From a virus: a stretch of 38,651 nt of DNA. Location of the stretch: positions 1 through 38,651 of IMG/VR virus record IMGVR_UViG_3300025133_000290, one strand, 5' to 3'. Numbering within the stretch: position 1 is the first letter of the stretch; each line of letters starts with the position of its first letter. Below, one piece after another: positions 18,201 to 28,900 of this stretch. The notes below the pieces were generated by a model. That model had not been told where the DNA came from. It saw only the letters and a program-made list of their open reading frames with translations, and did no database searches. Made by a program: the position numbers and the translations under genes.

Positions 18201-21200
18201 AACAAACAACAATATCTCGGCAAAGGGTATGATTTTACAACATCAAGCGCAAAGATATGCTTGATTGACGAATTTGTCACAGCTAAGCCACAACTTCCCG
18301 AAGTTTTAGGAAGTGATGATATGATCACTGTAATGGAAAACGACGATATTTATTATACTAGAGACAGTCGTCCAACCTTCTTCGATTTATATGCGGAAAA
18401 AAGCCCGTATCAAAACATATCTGATGGCATGATGAAGTTTATGTCGACAGTCGTTGAATTCAACAACATTATAGGACATCCAGTCCACAGATATCGTCAT
18501 GAATATAAGCCGATGAATATTTTACGTGAACTATTTTTCCAGAGAATAGAAGATGCTCCTGATGTTGACAAATATATTGAGTATTTCAAGTGGTTTGACA
18601 TTGCAGTCACAGCTATGATACAAAAAATAGCACCAATGTCTTCTGGTTTAGACGAAAGACCCTTAAGAACTGTAATCGAATCACATATCTTAGAGAGAAA
18701 CAAGTATCAAAGTAAATTTCCATCATATGAGTTCAAACAAAGCGATCCTCAAGCTAGCATGCTTGGTGTCGCAGGCATGCTTTACGACTGGAAGCATGGT
18801 CATGCTCCCATAAGCGAAGAAGAAAACGAAAATTGTTTTTGGTGGAAAGATAGAGCTTTACGCGATAATCCCACTATAAGCTCAGACGATGCCGATGTTG
18901 ATTCTAATCGTAATACAATATTAGAAATAATTAACAATCAAAACAATGCTGCAGCGCCAAATCTAAGTGGTTCATCAGGTGCTTATGAAGGTTCGACATA
19001 CGCAATAAGAAAGTTTGCAAGACCTTATAAACTAAACGTCGATGCACAAAAACAAATACACGGCGGCACAAACTTCAATAGAAATAGAAAAATAGATTAT
19101 TGGCAAAGTGAGAATCGCACCGATCTGCAGATCAATCCATATGCCTCTGTGGCACCAAGTGATTACGTTGCAACTTCATCTTGTGATGATGCTTTGGCGC
19201 CAAATCAAAAAGAATCTAGGTTTTTCTCTTTTCTGAAAGATGGTATCAATAGTAATATAACATCTCCTTTCAATCTTGTAAGCGCTTCCACAAACTCGTC
19301 AGCAGGTGTTTATGGAGCTACAAACCAATTTGAAATTGTAAATCTTCATTATGATACATATGGATATGCAGCCGAAACTCCAATGCAAAGTCCCTTTACT
19401 GACGCTCAAGTTGGAGGTCACCAACGAAGACATGTTCCTTTTAGTACAGGCAGCGATTCTTGCGTAACCAGACCAGAATTATTTAGAATACATACGATTG
19501 ACGGTTTAGATTATTTATGGGTGTTTAGTTCTGATCAAGCTCCAGGGGGTGGACTTGGTACCAATATGCCAAGAGCAGAATATTATCGCGATGGAATAGC
19601 AAAACGACCCGTTAACATTGCCAATATCAACTATAACACCGGCTCTAGGATGCTAGGCAACTATTCCAAAGGCTATGAAATCGTCATGACCAATGGCAGA
19701 TCGGTCAATAATAGATTTCTTGCCGAATCCACCGGACAAATACTCACAGCCAGTGCAGACAACTACTATGTTTCAGGTGCTGTCGACTTCGCTCTTCCAA
19801 GAAGAGACCTAACAGGCAGCAACAAATACATTATTGCCAACCGCTTTAGCGCTCCTGGCGACCCTGCAACAATGGCTGAAGGCATGCTGGATGTTGAAGC
19901 TGGAGAATACAGCGTTTACAATGCATTGCCATGGCGCAATCTAAGCGTAAGACAACCGCTCAACGAATTACAAGCAGACCATTGCAAGCAATTTGGATAT
20001 TTTAGTGATGCATTTGATTCAGCAAGTTATGTATTAGCAGGAGAAACTTATCCTGGCACAAGCGGCTCCGTAAGTGCAGCAAATTATGATGGTTCTGCTT
20101 CTTTCCACAAAGTCAATAGAAACGGAAGGTTACAACCTTATCTTTCAGAGAATAGTTTAGATACGTATACAAACACTAAAGTACTTTATTTTGACGGACA
20201 AGATTCCTACATGATTATTGGTACCGCAGCCGTCTGGGATGCAATTATAGGAAATGATTTGACTGGAGAAACAGATCAAACATATACTCTTTCTGCTTGG
20301 GTGAATGCAGATGATCTTGATCCCACTTTTGGCGGTGGTCTGCCGCGAATTTTTGATTTTGGAGAAAGCGATATTACCTTTTACGCGAACGCCAGCGGAA
20401 AATTATATTTTACTAATAGATTTGAAACTAGTGAAGGTAAATGGCATACAACAGATGACGCAATTAGTATAAATCAATGGTACCATGTAGCTGTAACTTA
20501 TGATGCATCCAACGCCGATAACATTCCAAAAATATATGTTGATGGCTACGAGGTTGACATAACTGAAGAAACTACCCCGCAAGGAGCAAATTACGGAATC
20601 GTTACTGATCCCTGCGCGATAGGGACAAACCTGGACGGCGGTTCTGCCGATAATAACTGGGAAGGTTATATAGATGAACCTAGCATATGGGATGCAGTTT
20701 TAACACCTTCCCAAATAGAGGAAATATATCTTGGATCTGCAAATTATGTTTATCGAAGTGGACCGGGCAGGTTGAACAAACATTCAGCAGCAGGCGAAGA
20801 AGGTAGCTTAATTTCTTGGTGGAGAGTGGATAATTGGCCGGGGGGGACGGTTGCGCTAGAGGACGACTATGGCTCCAATGATGCTACGCTACGTAACTAT
20901 GCAATGGTGGTTGATAACGATGGATCCGATGTTTCAATACTTCAGCCAGTTATAACTTACGCAGAACAAACTAACAAAAAAAATGACAACTGGTTTGTCC
21001 AACATCAAATCCCACAAACTGACCTTCAGTATGCTTGGATTACAGCAAGCATTGTAAGCGATTATAATGGAGCAGCCAAATATGGCTACGAAAAACCAGA
21101 CTTCAGCAATGCTAGCTTGGCTTCTACTGATTTGACGTTTTGCAGTGCTAGTGATTTTGTTGTGTATAACAAGACCAGTGACAGTCGCACACGCTGGGGC

Positions 21201-24200
21201 AAAGACAAGGACGCATTTGCCGCAGGAGAACAAGAAGTTGCACCAGTAGATTTTGTAGGTCTTAATACTGCCATATATGATCCAATTACAGCTTCAAGCA
21301 ATACTCTAGGGTATGATAATTCCACTACCACAGTTTCATCTTATGTCAATAAGACCGATGGGACTGGCTTGAATGGGTTTGTAGTGCTCTATCCAGTTGG
21401 CACAGGCGAACAATCTACACTTAATGGTATCCTTCTTAATCGCCAAGGTCCATATGGCGCCGCCAATTGGAAACTCTATAGAAAAGAAGCTCATCCCATA
21501 GTAAGAGCACACAGAGAAGAAAACAGAATAAGTTATTTAGATATAAAGATTGGAACCGCCACAGTAGAAGCGCTCTCAGATACCGAAACAGTTATACACA
21601 AAACAAACGATACTATTGTTTTAACTTCTTCTATAGAACCAATGATTACAAGCAAATACAAACCTTTGGTACACAAACTAGCTGTTAAGCTGTCTCCGGA
21701 GAAGCCGTTATCATATAAAGCTACAACTATAGAGCATACGTATATGAATAATATTAATTATTTTACTGATCACTCTGTAGATGGCTTCAGCTTGGATAAC
21801 AAAATATTAGACCCCAGCATAAATGTGCATCATGAAGAGCAAACCCTAGATGCTATAAATTATTATCTATATACTGAAGACTTTGCCGAAGCTCCCCAAT
21901 ATAACCCTATTGCAAAGCTAATCTCATATTCAGTTAGCGAAACAGTATTCCCCAAAGAACAATATACTTATCTTTCTAAGATCAGAGGCAGAGAAAACTT
22001 TGTATGCCCCTTTTGGAGAGAGACTCACGCGGAAAGATTAGAAACCGGTGCAGAAAATAGCATGGGATATACGATCCCGGTACAAAGCATGTGGGCGTTA
22101 GACGGCAGATCTAATATAGCCACAGCCCTCCCAGCAACTGGTGGCTACGATGGCGCTGGAGAATTATTGTCTAATGCTGGAATATATCGCGATGAATCTG
22201 ATGACATAACAAGAATCGGTCCTCTTTATGCATTACCCGTTAGCACTTCATTTGGCGTGTATAATGATGTATTTTGGAGCGCTGGAGTACAAAGTGGTCT
22301 AGACCCATTTGCTTCTTCTTATGCTGCATATGCTCTAGAAATGCAAAAACTAGGAAAAGATTTTGGTATTATTCCGGAGTTCAGAATATCAGAATATGTT
22401 GAAGACTACATCAAGACTAACTTTAATATTAATACTAAAAATCCAAGTCAAGCTGGTAATTCAAACAAACCTTTCTTATCTTTGACTGGCAGTTCTTTAG
22501 ACAATACAGATCCTGCATTCTATAGAACATACAGTAATAGCGATTTCCTAAAATATTTTGCAGTCAGAAATATGGAAAACGATATCAACGCAGGCGACGG
22601 CACGGTAATATCAGGTGTAACTCTTAAGTGTAAAGCTATGATGAAATTCTTGCCATATGACGGATTTTATCCAGCGCAGCGTACTTTACAATTGGCTGAG
22701 ATGTTCAACGCTTCTTATTTAGGTTCGCAAGGCGAACTCGCCGCCACCATAGAAGAAAAAAGAGCGGGTCTAACACCTTTTTTCGCTCCCGGCATTATGT
22801 ATAATTCGATCAAAGCGGGACTGGCTGTAGACTTTCCAATGCCTGCAAATAGTCTTTATCTTACAAGTTCCGGCTTCGGTAGCTCTGAAGGTCCACCGGT
22901 TTACCTCGACACCCAAATATGGAAACGAATTCCGTTTGAAGCTATACTCGACCCGATGTCAATGCGCAGTGATACCTCGTGGTATGATTTATTCAATCAG
23001 CGCCCAACAGTGGGCAAAGGCGGCGGCGGCACACATGCTGGCGGGGATACGAACCAATATGGTAGTTTTAATTCTTTCACCGGTGAAGAATATGATTTAC
23101 AAGCAACATACGATCACAATCCTCTTTCATACGTCTTAGCTTCACATAATTTCTTTGCTGAGACTATCAATTTCTTTTTACCTCAAGGAAGAATGACAAG
23201 TTTAGTTTCTTTGCCTGCTAGCCACCCATCGTTCGCCAACCCAACCACCAATATTGTCAGAGCCAGATCCGCTGGCGCCTTCGCGGGTCCAACTAGTTAT
23301 GAAATGTATATTAGAATCTGCAACGATAAGTTCCCGGCAACGGGCAAGGATGCCTCATATACTAATTATTCTGATAGAACCTCGTTTGGAGTCCCAATCG
23401 GCGCATCAGCCGGTCTTGACTATGGCGGGTTCGTACCTTCTTGGAAAGACTGCATGAACGGTGGACCCGTTCATGGCAGTGCTGCTATTGACGGGGAAAC
23501 GACCGATGAGCAACTAGTTGCTGGTTATTTAAAATTGATCTGGACACCAGAAAATCCAGAACTACCTGATGATTACACTTTCGATACTATTACTAAGCAG
23601 CTATCAGCTAGCTTCTTTGGACCGTCTACTGGCGACGTCGCCTGTCAAAAATATGCAATGCACTTTACTGCCTCTTTCAATATTACACCAGGAAAGATTT
23701 TATCAACTGACTTTGATGCAGTTACTAAAGAGCCTATAACAGTGAGCACACAAGGATCTGATGAATTAAAAGTTCTAATAATAGAACCAAAGTGGGAAAC
23801 GCCAATGCTTAATTTTATCAATGCAAACAGTCGCCATTCTGCTGGCACTGGTGATACTGGTCGAATCGGTCTGTGGCATCAAACCGGCAGTATCGATGAC
23901 AATAACGGCATATTCATAACGGTCCAAGACACTGCAAATGTTAACAACACTACCTGTGGCTCACTAGCTGATTTATTAGGATTTGACAAAACTGTTGGCA
24001 AAGGCACTAACACTCGTTTAGGAAACATAGCAGAGACAAAAGAAATCAGCGAAGCAGTTGTTGCTATTCCCTATAAACGAAAGGATGCACAGGGAGTTCC
24101 ATCATCCGGTAAAGTACCCTTTCCAATATCTAGAAAAGTTATACAGCAAGCTGAACAAATTCTAAAAGGCGCAAGACAATCAGATAATCCACTACCAGAT

Positions 24201-24890
24201 AATAGTATTGTACAAATGGTAAAGAAGATGAAAAAATATGTCATCCCTCCTCATCTAGACTTTGTAACTTATGGACAAAATACAGGCGGCGAAGAGTTGA
24301 CAGACGGTCCCTTTGCTATGTATATCTTTGAGTTCAAACACAAGCTTACACAACAAGATTTAGCCAATATTTGGCAAAATTTACCCCCTGCTTCTATGGG
24401 CGCTGCCCCTTATTATCACGAGAGCGATGAAGTCACCATTTCTCATGAGGTCTTCAATTCATCAAAACTAAATATTCTTAATGGCGCTCTCTCTTTTTCA
24501 GAAAAAAACCTTTTTGATGCAAATAGAATCGACCGCTCACGTGAAATAGCAGAAGACATTCATTGGATGGTTTTTAAGGTAAAGAAAAGAGCAGCAACTA
24601 ATTATTATGATAAAACAACTGATCTTAATGACGGCGGCGAATATAAGAAAGTGTTCGTGAATGAAGCGACTGACCGCCCTAACATGACTTATAACTGGCC
24701 ATATGACTACTTTAGCATGGTTGAATTGGTAAAATTGGACGCAGAAATAGTTATGCAACCTAATGATGGCAGCGCAGTATCAACACCGCAGCTAACACTT
24801 ACTAATATCTTCGCTGGCGAAACGGAGACAACAGACGAGCCGCCATTAGAGGACGCCGAAACCGCACTTAATCCGGATATTATTTACTAA
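15255..24890 (+). CDS. giant baseplate/fibre protein (3211 aa) with LamG-like domains and a gpI/gp7-like segment
   Basis: This is the largest gene in the window. The first LamG/concanavalin-like domain spans ~185-360 (TVEFWLKKADF, WHHYAFRL, LFIDGIHNH, GSIDEFRYWKR). A helical segment at ~470-640 (LLYSLPSWILED, LTQIMCSHFDDL, IHDIKNIILQNIHNNLDYIY, KTKGTEKSFRNLVRCFGVD) resembles the core of P2 gpI-type baseplate proteins. A second, weaker sandwich lies at ~690-915 (WNFMVSLYPEKY, MSNLRVWQNKLD). The clearest LamG is at ~1640-1830 (YTLSAWVNADDL, WYHVAVTYD, KIYVDGYE, GYIDEPSIWD). The remaining ~1400 residues are mostly beta and unassigned. By position it replaces T4 gp7 (1032 aa) and may combine wedge and host-surface glycan-binding functions. 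It could instead be an adhesin-like side fibre. Confidence 0.72.
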   Translation: MSLKDLFKEKNYQYLAPSSQNDLTGNVESTGYIEFYLKNKNRFKPLVDYSNPANFARFGSAEKYYYDGVKNITQTYPYDGSKKEKILWEISSSQLDLYIFENGYPRTTGYATFTTSSLTATDTSEEYGAAGTASYEYIYVNGGPHEGTGKAVYLDPDTGEAKYRKNANIWDTSESRECNLKIGGTSGNTVEFWLKKADFDPTATEKEVIFDTHTVSSVSSSAAYGRLRIEMSGHGVGTNTLSPFYVTFMSGTDGIYNQNIGSSITTASIADDSWHHYAFRLKNTGSNVVTDLFIDGIHNHRVTAGTAINYVSGTIVGTIGALVTSPSGSHSGAPRAAKGWGKLSGSIDEFRYWKRWRRSDQIQLRWFDQVGGGTNTDDANTGLGVYFKFNEGVTTTGSIDQTVLDYSGRVSNGSWTGWNALYSRNTGSAIDDSNMTTYTTTEFKDPILYSTHPDVSDFLTSQRNKGKEYDHANQSNLLYSLPSWILEDHDASRPENEGIIENSLWNLTQIMCSHFDDLATHINTVPKLTQLDYLNDSQKPIPFMDRILESKNFITPEIFSALDALEAFEDRTLNKSYTESIHDIKNIILQNIHNNLDYIYKTKGTEKSFRNLVRCFGVDDDIYRFNLYGNNSEFIFRDNYRTVSERYKLINFNYKQNYSATIYQYSSSLNANSTTFISASKNYDSLTSPESNLPFSVEASVIFPHRALEYADTRQMSYGSDDLINNYPLVLTASLFGTHTAIDTIPKITQWNSNDYANFVVKAVKPETYSDKAYFVLTGTDGGFIPELSSSEFSEVYSNKNWNFMVSLYPEKYLNAGIVAGTSGSAHGDYIVEFAGVQSIVNTVISEFSVTGSMTAEQATKFLASPKRVFAGSHRTNFTGTLITPTDIKMSNLRVWQNKLDITDLRKHASDPDSYGIRNPAQNAYLLNSSINTTYVPNKETLLLHWNYDNVTGSDASGEFIVEDLTSGSATQINRYGWLSELNKQQYLGKGYDFTTSSAKICLIDEFVTAKPQLPEVLGSDDMITVMENDDIYYTRDSRPTFFDLYAEKSPYQNISDGMMKFMSTVVEFNNIIGHPVHRYRHEYKPMNILRELFFQRIEDAPDVDKYIEYFKWFDIAVTAMIQKIAPMSSGLDERPLRTVIESHILERNKYQSKFPSYEFKQSDPQASMLGVAGMLYDWKHGHAPISEEENENCFWWKDRALRDNPTISSDDADVDSNRNTILEIINNQNNAAAPNLSGSSGAYEGSTYAIRKFARPYKLNVDAQKQIHGGTNFNRNRKIDYWQSENRTDLQINPYASVAPSDYVATSSCDDALAPNQKESRFFSFLKDGINSNITSPFNLVSASTNSSAGVYGATNQFEIVNLHYDTYGYAAETPMQSPFTDAQVGGHQRRHVPFSTGSDSCVTRPELFRIHTIDGLDYLWVFSSDQAPGGGLGTNMPRAEYYRDGIAKRPVNIANINYNTGSRMLGNYSKGYEIVMTNGRSVNNRFLAESTGQILTASADNYYVSGAVDFALPRRDLTGSNKYIIANRFSAPGDPATMAEGMLDVEAGEYSVYNALPWRNLSVRQPLNELQADHCKQFGYFSDAFDSASYVLAGETYPGTSGSVSAANYDGSASFHKVNRNGRLQPYLSENSLDTYTNTKVLYFDGQDSYMIIGTAAVWDAIIGNDLTGETDQTYTLSAWVNADDLDPTFGGGLPRIFDFGESDITFYANASGKLYFTNRFETSEGKWHTTDDAISINQWYHVAVTYDASNADNIPKIYVDGYEVDITEETTPQGANYGIVTDPCAIGTNLDGGSADNNWEGYIDEPSIWDAVLTPSQIEEIYLGSANYVYRSGPGRLNKHSAAGEEGSLISWWRVDNWPGGTVALEDDYGSNDATLRNYAMVVDNDGSDVSILQPVITYAEQTNKKNDNWFVQHQIPQTDLQYAWITASIVSDYNGAAKYGYEKPDFSNASLASTDLTFCSASDFVVYNKTSDSRTRWGKDKDAFAAGEQEVAPVDFVGLNTAIYDPITASSNTLGYDNSTTTVSSYVNKTDGTGLNGFVVLYPVGTGEQSTLNGILLNRQGPYGAANWKLYRKEAHPIVRAHREENRISYLDIKIGTATVEALSDTETVIHKTNDTIVLTSSIEPMITSKYKPLVHKLAVKLSPEKPLSYKATTIEHTYMNNINYFTDHSVDGFSLDNKILDPSINVHHEEQTLDAINYYLYTEDFAEAPQYNPIAKLISYSVSETVFPKEQYTYLSKIRGRENFVCPFWRETHAERLETGAENSMGYTIPVQSMWALDGRSNIATALPATGGYDGAGELLSNAGIYRDESDDITRIGPLYALPVSTSFGVYNDVFWSAGVQSGLDPFASSYAAYALEMQKLGKDFGIIPEFRISEYVEDYIKTNFNINTKNPSQAGNSNKPFLSLTGSSLDNTDPAFYRTYSNSDFLKYFAVRNMENDINAGDGTVISGVTLKCKAMMKFLPYDGFYPAQRTLQLAEMFNASYLGSQGELAATIEEKRAGLTPFFAPGIMYNSIKAGLAVDFPMPANSLYLTSSGFGSSEGPPVYLDTQIWKRIPFEAILDPMSMRSDTSWYDLFNQRPTVGKGGGGTHAGGDTNQYGSFNSFTGEEYDLQATYDHNPLSYVLASHNFFAETINFFLPQGRMTSLVSLPASHPSFANPTTNIVRARSAGAFAGPTSYEMYIRICNDKFPATGKDASYTNYSDRTSFGVPIGASAGLDYGGFVPSWKDCMNGGPVHGSAAIDGETTDEQLVAGYLKLIWTPENPELPDDYTFDTITKQLSASFFGPSTGDVACQKYAMHFTASFNITPGKILSTDFDAVTKEPITVSTQGSDELKVLIIEPKWETPMLNFINANSRHSAGTGDTGRIGLWHQTGSIDDNNGIFITVQDTANVNNTTCGSLADLLGFDKTVGKGTNTRLGNIAETKEISEAVVAIPYKRKDAQGVPSSGKVPFPISRKVIQQAEQILKGARQSDNPLPDNSIVQMVKKMKKYVIPPHLDFVTYGQNTGGEELTDGPFAMYIFEFKHKLTQQDLANIWQNLPPASMGAAPYYHESDEVTISHEVFNSSKLNILNGALSFSEKNLFDANRIDRSREIAEDIHWMVFKVKKRAATNYYDKTTDLNDGGEYKKVFVNEATDRPNMTYNWPYDYFSMVELVKLDAEIVMQPNDGSAVSTPQLTLTNIFAGETETTDEPPLEDAETALNPDIIY

Positions 24891-25921
24891 TGAGTTATTT
24901 AGACCCAAAAGAAAGAGTTATTGATTTAGAATTGACGTCTTATGGTAGACATCTTCTGGCAATTGGTAAACTAAAACCAACATATTATGCTTTTTTTGAT
25001 GATGATGTCATCTACGATGGCGGCTACGCTTCGGTTAACGAAGGACAAGACAACATAGAACCAAGAATTCAAGAAAACACACCAAGAATGGCAGCACAAG
25101 GAATCTTTTCTTCAAGAGAAACTGCCGTTTTTGAGGCTACTCCCAACGTTATTAATGATTTGATTATCGGTCAAGATATAGAAAATCGAAAAGAGAAAAA
25201 CAAACAGATATTGCTAACGAAAACCAGAATTCAGGAAGGTCCAGAGCAAAACGAAATATTACAATTGCCTTTAGGAAAGTCTAATCCTGTTTTTGACAAT
25301 GCTCCTTCATGGAATGCAAGATTTCTCAAGGCGCCCTTATCGTCCTCAGTCAATTATTTGGAAGTCAGCGGTACTAGAGGCACATATTATAGAGATATAC
25401 CACAGCTAAATGCTAATATTCAATATTATATTGAGAAAAGTGGAGACGGATGGGTCACGTCCGTAGCGCCCGAAGATGGAGAAAACGTATCAGATATTAT
25501 TAAAGAAGAAACTATTCTTTTAGATGATGGCGGCATGATAGAGTTTAAACGCGACGTATTAATAATAAGGCTGGAAGAAAGCAATGTGTTTTTCCAAAAA
25601 GACAATTTTGAAGTGGAATTTTTTGAAGTGGAGACTGTTGATGGTGTAGATTTTTTGAACCCTCTAAAATTTTATGCCAATACAAATCAATTTATGAGAG
25701 ACACGCCAGAGAACTCCTGTCATGAAAATGATACCGTTCAAAAATACTTTGATGTTTTTACTGATGCTGAAATACCGCCTGAAGAAATATGCCCTCTAAT
25801 CAAAGAAGATTCTACTAAACAATTTTATCATTCAAAGCTGTTTGACTGCGAAGACATAATTCCAGATAGAGAACCGGAAGATATTTATGATGATAGAGAA
25901 AGTCTAAAGGATATTTGCTAA
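24890..25921 (+). CDS. virion structural protein with MSYLD N-terminal motif
   Basis: This encodes 343 residues. It opens with MSYLDPKERVIDLELTSYGR followed by HLLAIGKLKPTYYAFFDDD. A similar opening occurs in the protein at 33056-34042. A strand-rich middle is followed by a C-terminal region rich in Asp and Glu (SLKDIC end). From memory, proteins with this opening recur as structural proteins of marine T4-like phages, without known function. Both gene boundaries are TAATG overlaps (24888-24892 and 25919-25923), so it is locked between the giant LamG protein and the 1070-aa protein. I infer a wedge-associated or fibre-connector role from context only. Confidence 0.6.
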   Translation: MSYLDPKERVIDLELTSYGRHLLAIGKLKPTYYAFFDDDVIYDGGYASVNEGQDNIEPRIQENTPRMAAQGIFSSRETAVFEATPNVINDLIIGQDIENRKEKNKQILLTKTRIQEGPEQNEILQLPLGKSNPVFDNAPSWNARFLKAPLSSSVNYLEVSGTRGTYYRDIPQLNANIQYYIEKSGDGWVTSVAPEDGENVSDIIKEETILLDDGGMIEFKRDVLIIRLEESNVFFQKDNFEVEFFEVETVDGVDFLNPLKFYANTNQFMRDTPENSCHENDTVQKYFDVFTDAEIPPEEICPLIKEDSTKQFYHSKLFDCEDIIPDREPEDIYDDRESLKDIC

Positions 25922-28900
25922 TGATATCAGTTCAAAGCCTGTCAGATAATTTTTTACCAAATGTATATATAAAAAGCTTGACGCTGGATAGCACCTATTC
26001 GGGTGAAATAACTAATACTAAGACTGATGGCTATTCTGATCCCAACGACACTACCTACAAAACATTAGGGGTTGGAGATCAAGCTGTGTCTAAGCTTGTG
26101 ATATCAATGAAATTTGCCAAAAGCAAAAGTGTCCAGTCCAGCATGATGCATTTATTAGGCGACGAGTTATCAGAATATATTAAGATTTTTGTGCATCAGA
26201 TAACAGATCAAGCATTGTATGAAAATATATTATATAATGGCGTCGGAAAATGGGATAGCGACAACCTCGCTGGAATCCTCAATACTGAGTATCCCATTGA
26301 CTCGAAAGAGCTATCCTTTAAATCCATGACAACCAACATTGGTTCAACTGAGCGTGTCGATGGTAATAAAATAAACATGCCGACACAAACATTGGATGAT
26401 GGTACGATGCTTTATGAATCGCTTTTAGAAACTAGCTTTAGTTTTGATAACGATACCTCTTTTTTAGCTTATATAATTATACCTGCAATCATTCATCCAG
26501 ATCTAACCAAAAGTTCCGGTGCAAATAATATCCCAACTGGAAAAGTCTCCGCAGATATAATTTTATTGAATAAATCATTTCAGAACGAAGGCTTGGTGTT
26601 CACTATAGCCACGCCCCCCGCAGGTTCTAACAAAACCGAGTTAGCAAAGTTTGGAAAGCCTGGAGAAATTTGGGCTGGCAGCGTACATCGACACCCCATT
26701 AATGGCAATTTTATGGCTGGTCCTGCACACGGAGCAATACCACATCCAGCATTGGATTATCAAATTATACCAGTTACTAAATACGTCGACAATCGTGTTA
26801 GAGAAAAGATAGAAAGAAAAATACTAAATGTTACAAAGTCATTTGAACAGGTGAATTCGCTACTGACACGCTATAAAGGTAGTACAAAAAATTTGCTAGA
26901 CTATGAAAATTATAAAAAAACCACTTTTATAAGCGATATATATCTTTCGCAGGATAGAGGTTTGAACATCAACGGTATGGTTTCAATAGATAAGCTAAAT
27001 TTGATTAAGAAAAAATGTGCTTTTCCTTTCATATTTGATAATATTGTGAGCCTTCCTTCGTGGAGAGCAGTACTCTCTAAAGCTGTGCAGCTGAACATAA
27101 AATTTTATGAAAATGACAAGTTAGTTAATAATGCTACGCGCCCTCGCGGAAGCTTTACATCTAGTCCTGTGAGCGTACACTCTGGTGGCGCATGGAATGC
27201 TCTTGGAGTTGAACATTTTGTTTTTCAACGGAAAAATGAAAGTCTCGCAACTTACAAATACAGAGTTGAAGTAGAGTATAAAGATCCAACGATTGATTAT
27301 ATAAAACAGTTTGTAAACATGATACCTCCCGCACAAGAAAGCGTGGATACACTAATAAAAAGAATACAAATAAGAAAAACAAGCGCTCATGGCGACATAA
27401 ACGAAGCCGGATATAATCACATAACTCAAAGAATAAATCCAGAGCTAATAAAGAAAATAAAGAATCCCCCAGCAGGCACACGACCTCTTGTTTCCGGAGA
27501 TGGTATATTAGTAGGTATTGCAGCGTTATTTTTCCAACCCCAGTCTAACATCGAACTCTTCTTCAATGCAGAAGATTTGGGAAATTTGAGATCATATATT
27601 ACTAGTTTGGTACAATTGGATACTGCCACAATTGACTCCTTGTTGATTCTAGCTAGCTTTTTGCAAAATCTAAGAACGCAATTTGAAAATATTTTAGCTA
27701 GCTCTAGCTCTAATTCATCTAAAGATGACAACCCCGGTCAATATGGAAATCTTATAAGAGCAGGAAACGTCAATTCCTCAACAACCGATAGAACCATCAA
27801 AGCTTCTTCTCGTAATATTGATATTACAATTGTCGACCGAGGTTATGATTTTATTGGCACTATGTCACCTAACGTGAATGGTCTTGGCATCACAAGATTG
27901 TCACACACAAGATACAGAACAACATGCAGAAACTTACTTAAACAGTTATTACGAACTGGAACAGTCAATGAAGCATTAGCTTCAAATATATATCCCAAAG
28001 GCATGCCTCCTAAAGTAGTGAACGCCAGCGCGTTTACTTATTTGACGATACCACCTTCTGACGAGACCATTAGGCAATCCGTATTGTTGCCTAAAAATGT
28101 TGTTGGCAATGAGAAAAAGGTTAGCGATATATTTTATGCTATTTTGAAATATAATTATTTGTTGACTAATGGCAACTCTTCGTACCGTGAGAATGGCGTT
28201 CTTGGCACACGTGGCGCTGCCCTCAAGCACTCTAGAAAAGATTTAGATACTATAATGAAACAAAAGTTTGCAACATATTTACCAAACATGCTTCCTTCTG
28301 CAATGACAGAAGAATCGCCACTCATTACAGCCCTCTATTCAGAAATTGATCCGAATCCCCCACCCCCAAGCCCACCTTCAGCTGCGGAACAGATCGACGT
28401 AGAAGAAGTTGCGCAAATACAACAGCACAAAAATTTCTTTCTAAACAGTTTGTTGGGCAGATTATTGATCTCACGAAATTATTCTTTAGTTCCTGAGATG
28501 ACTAAGGATAATTTTTTACCATATTCGATACCTAATTCTTCTGCACCAACAACGTCTGCTGAATTGTATGAGATTGGTCTATCGGCTTTAGCTAAAGCAG
28601 GACATGTTGATCCAGGCAGCAATGCATTTAGACTTCCCCTTTCTGTATTGGCGCTTTCCGTCAACACTACCACCAGCGTCTTCGGCGGTAATTCGCCCGA
28701 CACGCCTCTACAAAACGATAATTTCTCTAAAGTGTCTTTAACAGGAGAAAAAGAACAATATATTGAAAAAAACATTATAAATCCGGAAAAACTGTGGTAT
28801 TATTGGTTTATACACCAGAACATAGTAAAAGTAGAATATCTCGATGGCTATGAAGAAACCAAAGAAACAGTTTTTTTGAAAGACTTGGAACAACCTGGAT

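Noticed and set aside
25915-25920. TTG 25915 as the start of the 1070-aa protein
   Set aside because: ATG 25921 overlaps the previous stop as TAATG, the same arrangement used at 13761, 24890 and 38227.
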